From the NCBI GenBank assembly GCA_036501345.1, contig DASYAN010000530.1, positions 1 through 5,984 of the forward strand: 5,984 nucleotides of DNA, read 5' to 3'. The notes below the pieces were generated by a model, which saw nothing but the letters and a program-made list of their open reading frames with translations, did no database searches and was not told the DNA's origin. The translations under genes and the position numbers were made by a program. Every line of letters begins with the position of its first letter. The first letter of the stretch is position 1. This stretch comes from DASYAN01 sp036501345. Lineage in GTDB: Bacteria > Chloroflexota > Ktedonobacteria > Ktedonobacterales > Ktedonobacteraceae. This document shows positions 5,431 to 5,984 of the stretch, piece after piece.

Positions 5431-5778
5431 GATTAGTTGTACCATAGAACTGAATAACTAGCTTGCACCTCAGGTGATGAAGCATTGGTCATTTCGAGAA
5501 GAAAGACACGAAAGAATCTCGTGTCTTTCTGTTCATAACTTGTTCCTGGTCGTCGTAGCTCACCTGACGAGTGTTTCCTCCTGTTCAGAGACGGCATGAA
5601 GCAGATGCGCTCCGGGCGCCTGGATTCTAATCGGGATCTCACGAAGCGGAGAACTCGATTAGAACCCTTGTGAGAAACATGCCCATGAATAAATGGGATA
5701 CCGAAACGAACCTATGCTTCCTCATATCGACTGCGGTCCGCGATGAGACTTTTAGGCAATCACGCGGTGGTGCCAAAC
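5431..5778. other. Gene-free stretch with several hairpins
   Basis: No open frame here looks like a protein; the longest, on the minus strand at 5642-5433, has no ribosome binding site and no recognisable motif. Besides the 12-bp hairpin at 5500-5530 there are TTCTAATCG (5625-5633) with CGATTAGAA (5656-5664), extended by GG/CC across one mismatch; an alternative pairing CTCAC (5638-5642) with GTGAG (5670-5674); CCCAT (5682-5686) with ATGGG (5693-5697); a quasi-palindrome around GGCGCC (5611-5624); and CTCAT (5721-5725) with ATGAG (5743-5747). This could be a structured leader, a small RNA or decayed sequence. Confidence 0.4.
5500..5530. terminator. Perfect 12-bp hairpin, possible terminator
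   Basis: AGAAAGACACGA (5500-5511) and TCGTGTCTTTCT (5519-5530) are perfect inverted copies around a 7-base loop, the strongest stem in the window. Read on the minus strand, the second arm ends in a pyrimidine-rich TCTTTCTTCTCG, a poor but possible T-tract. That orientation would end transcripts coming from the partial hydrolase at 5779-5984, about 250 bases upstream, or from a non-coding RNA in between. The stem is not GC-rich, so it may instead be a protein-binding site. Confidence 0.45.
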
Positions 5779-5984
5779 TTAGTTCTCTGCCACCTCAACT
5801 CCTTTGATGGCTTTTTCGATGAGCACCGCCACCGCATCTGGCAGTGACACGTAGATCGCGTGACTACCCGCTATCTCGATGACTGTCGAACCTGCACGCT
5901 TGGACATGAAACGCTGGGCGCGAGGAGGAATCATCTTGTCATCAGTAGCAACCAGATACCAGCTCGGCTTGGTCTTCCACGCTG
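5779..5984 (-). CDS. C-terminal fragment of an alpha/beta hydrolase (start beyond right edge)
   Basis: The last 67 residues of a minus-strand gene are present, ending at a TAA at 5781-5779; the start lies beyond the right edge. The fragment contains PSWYLVATDDKMIPP (residues 6-20 of the visible part), with the acid-residue strand and turn typical of alpha/beta hydrolases, then RAQRFMSKRAGS and the histidine motif IAGSHAIYVSLPDAV, in which H41 of the fragment is the likely catalytic base. This pattern (ATxDxMIPP, then GSHAxYVSxP) belongs to a large group of small bacterial esterase-like hydrolases annotated only as alpha/beta hydrolase, distinct from the S33-type enzyme at 4450-5307. The nucleophile elbow is outside the window, so activity cannot be judged. 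Substrate unknown. Confidence 0.85.
   Translation of the reverse strand, partial: AWKTKPSWYLVATDDKMIPPRAQRFMSKRAGSTVIEIAGSHAIYVSLPDAVAVLIEKAIKGVEVAEN

Noticed and set aside
5763..5774. CGCGGTGGTGCC on the plus strand, somewhat like the GGTGGNACC core of a T-box antiterminator.
   Set aside because: The ACCGCG half is missing, the pairing arms do not fit, and no plus-strand gene follows; the sequence runs into the 3' end of a minus-strand gene.

Overview
The window looks like ordinary chromosomal DNA of a free-living bacterium with about 50% GC. It carries four complete genes that match known families, one complete gene for a Pro/Thr-repeat surface protein, and two genes cut by the window edges. 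The Pro/Thr-repeat protein, the style of the metabolic genes and the long spacers suggest a Ktedonobacteria-type Chloroflexota. That is an impression from protein style, not a demonstrated assignment. I see no rRNA, tRNA, CRISPR array, insertion sequence or phage gene.

Layout, left to right. At 1-128 (minus) lies the N-terminus of a gene that runs out of the window to the left. At 331-1299 (minus) is an atypical/extended SDR of the NAD(P)-binding epimerase / NDUFA9-like type. A divergent, A+T-rich spacer (1300-1621) separates it from 1622-2290 (plus), a secreted and membrane-anchored protein with a Thr-Pro octapeptide repeat; a good sigma-70-like promoter preceded by 10-bp-phased repeats lies in this spacer. 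At 2579-3217 (plus) is a six-helix MarC-family membrane protein. At 3551-4342 (plus) is a classical NADP(H)-type SDR with a strong ribosome binding site. Convergent with it, at 4450-5307 (minus), is a proline-iminopeptidase-like alpha/beta hydrolase. A 471-base gene-free stretch (5308-5778) follows, with a cluster of ACGT/TGACG motifs near the hydrolase and several hairpins. At 5779-5984 (minus) is the C-terminus of a second alpha/beta hydrolase of another subfamily.

The genes do not form one operon: strands alternate and most spacers are 100-470 bases, so each gene is probably its own transcription unit. Two SDR enzymes and two alpha/beta hydrolases point to general small-molecule metabolism, but nothing ties them to one pathway. 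I found no convincing new multi-gene system. The parts most worth a second look are non-coding: the phased repeats at 1425-1458, the ACGT cluster at 5338-5404, and the hairpins between 5500 and 5747.
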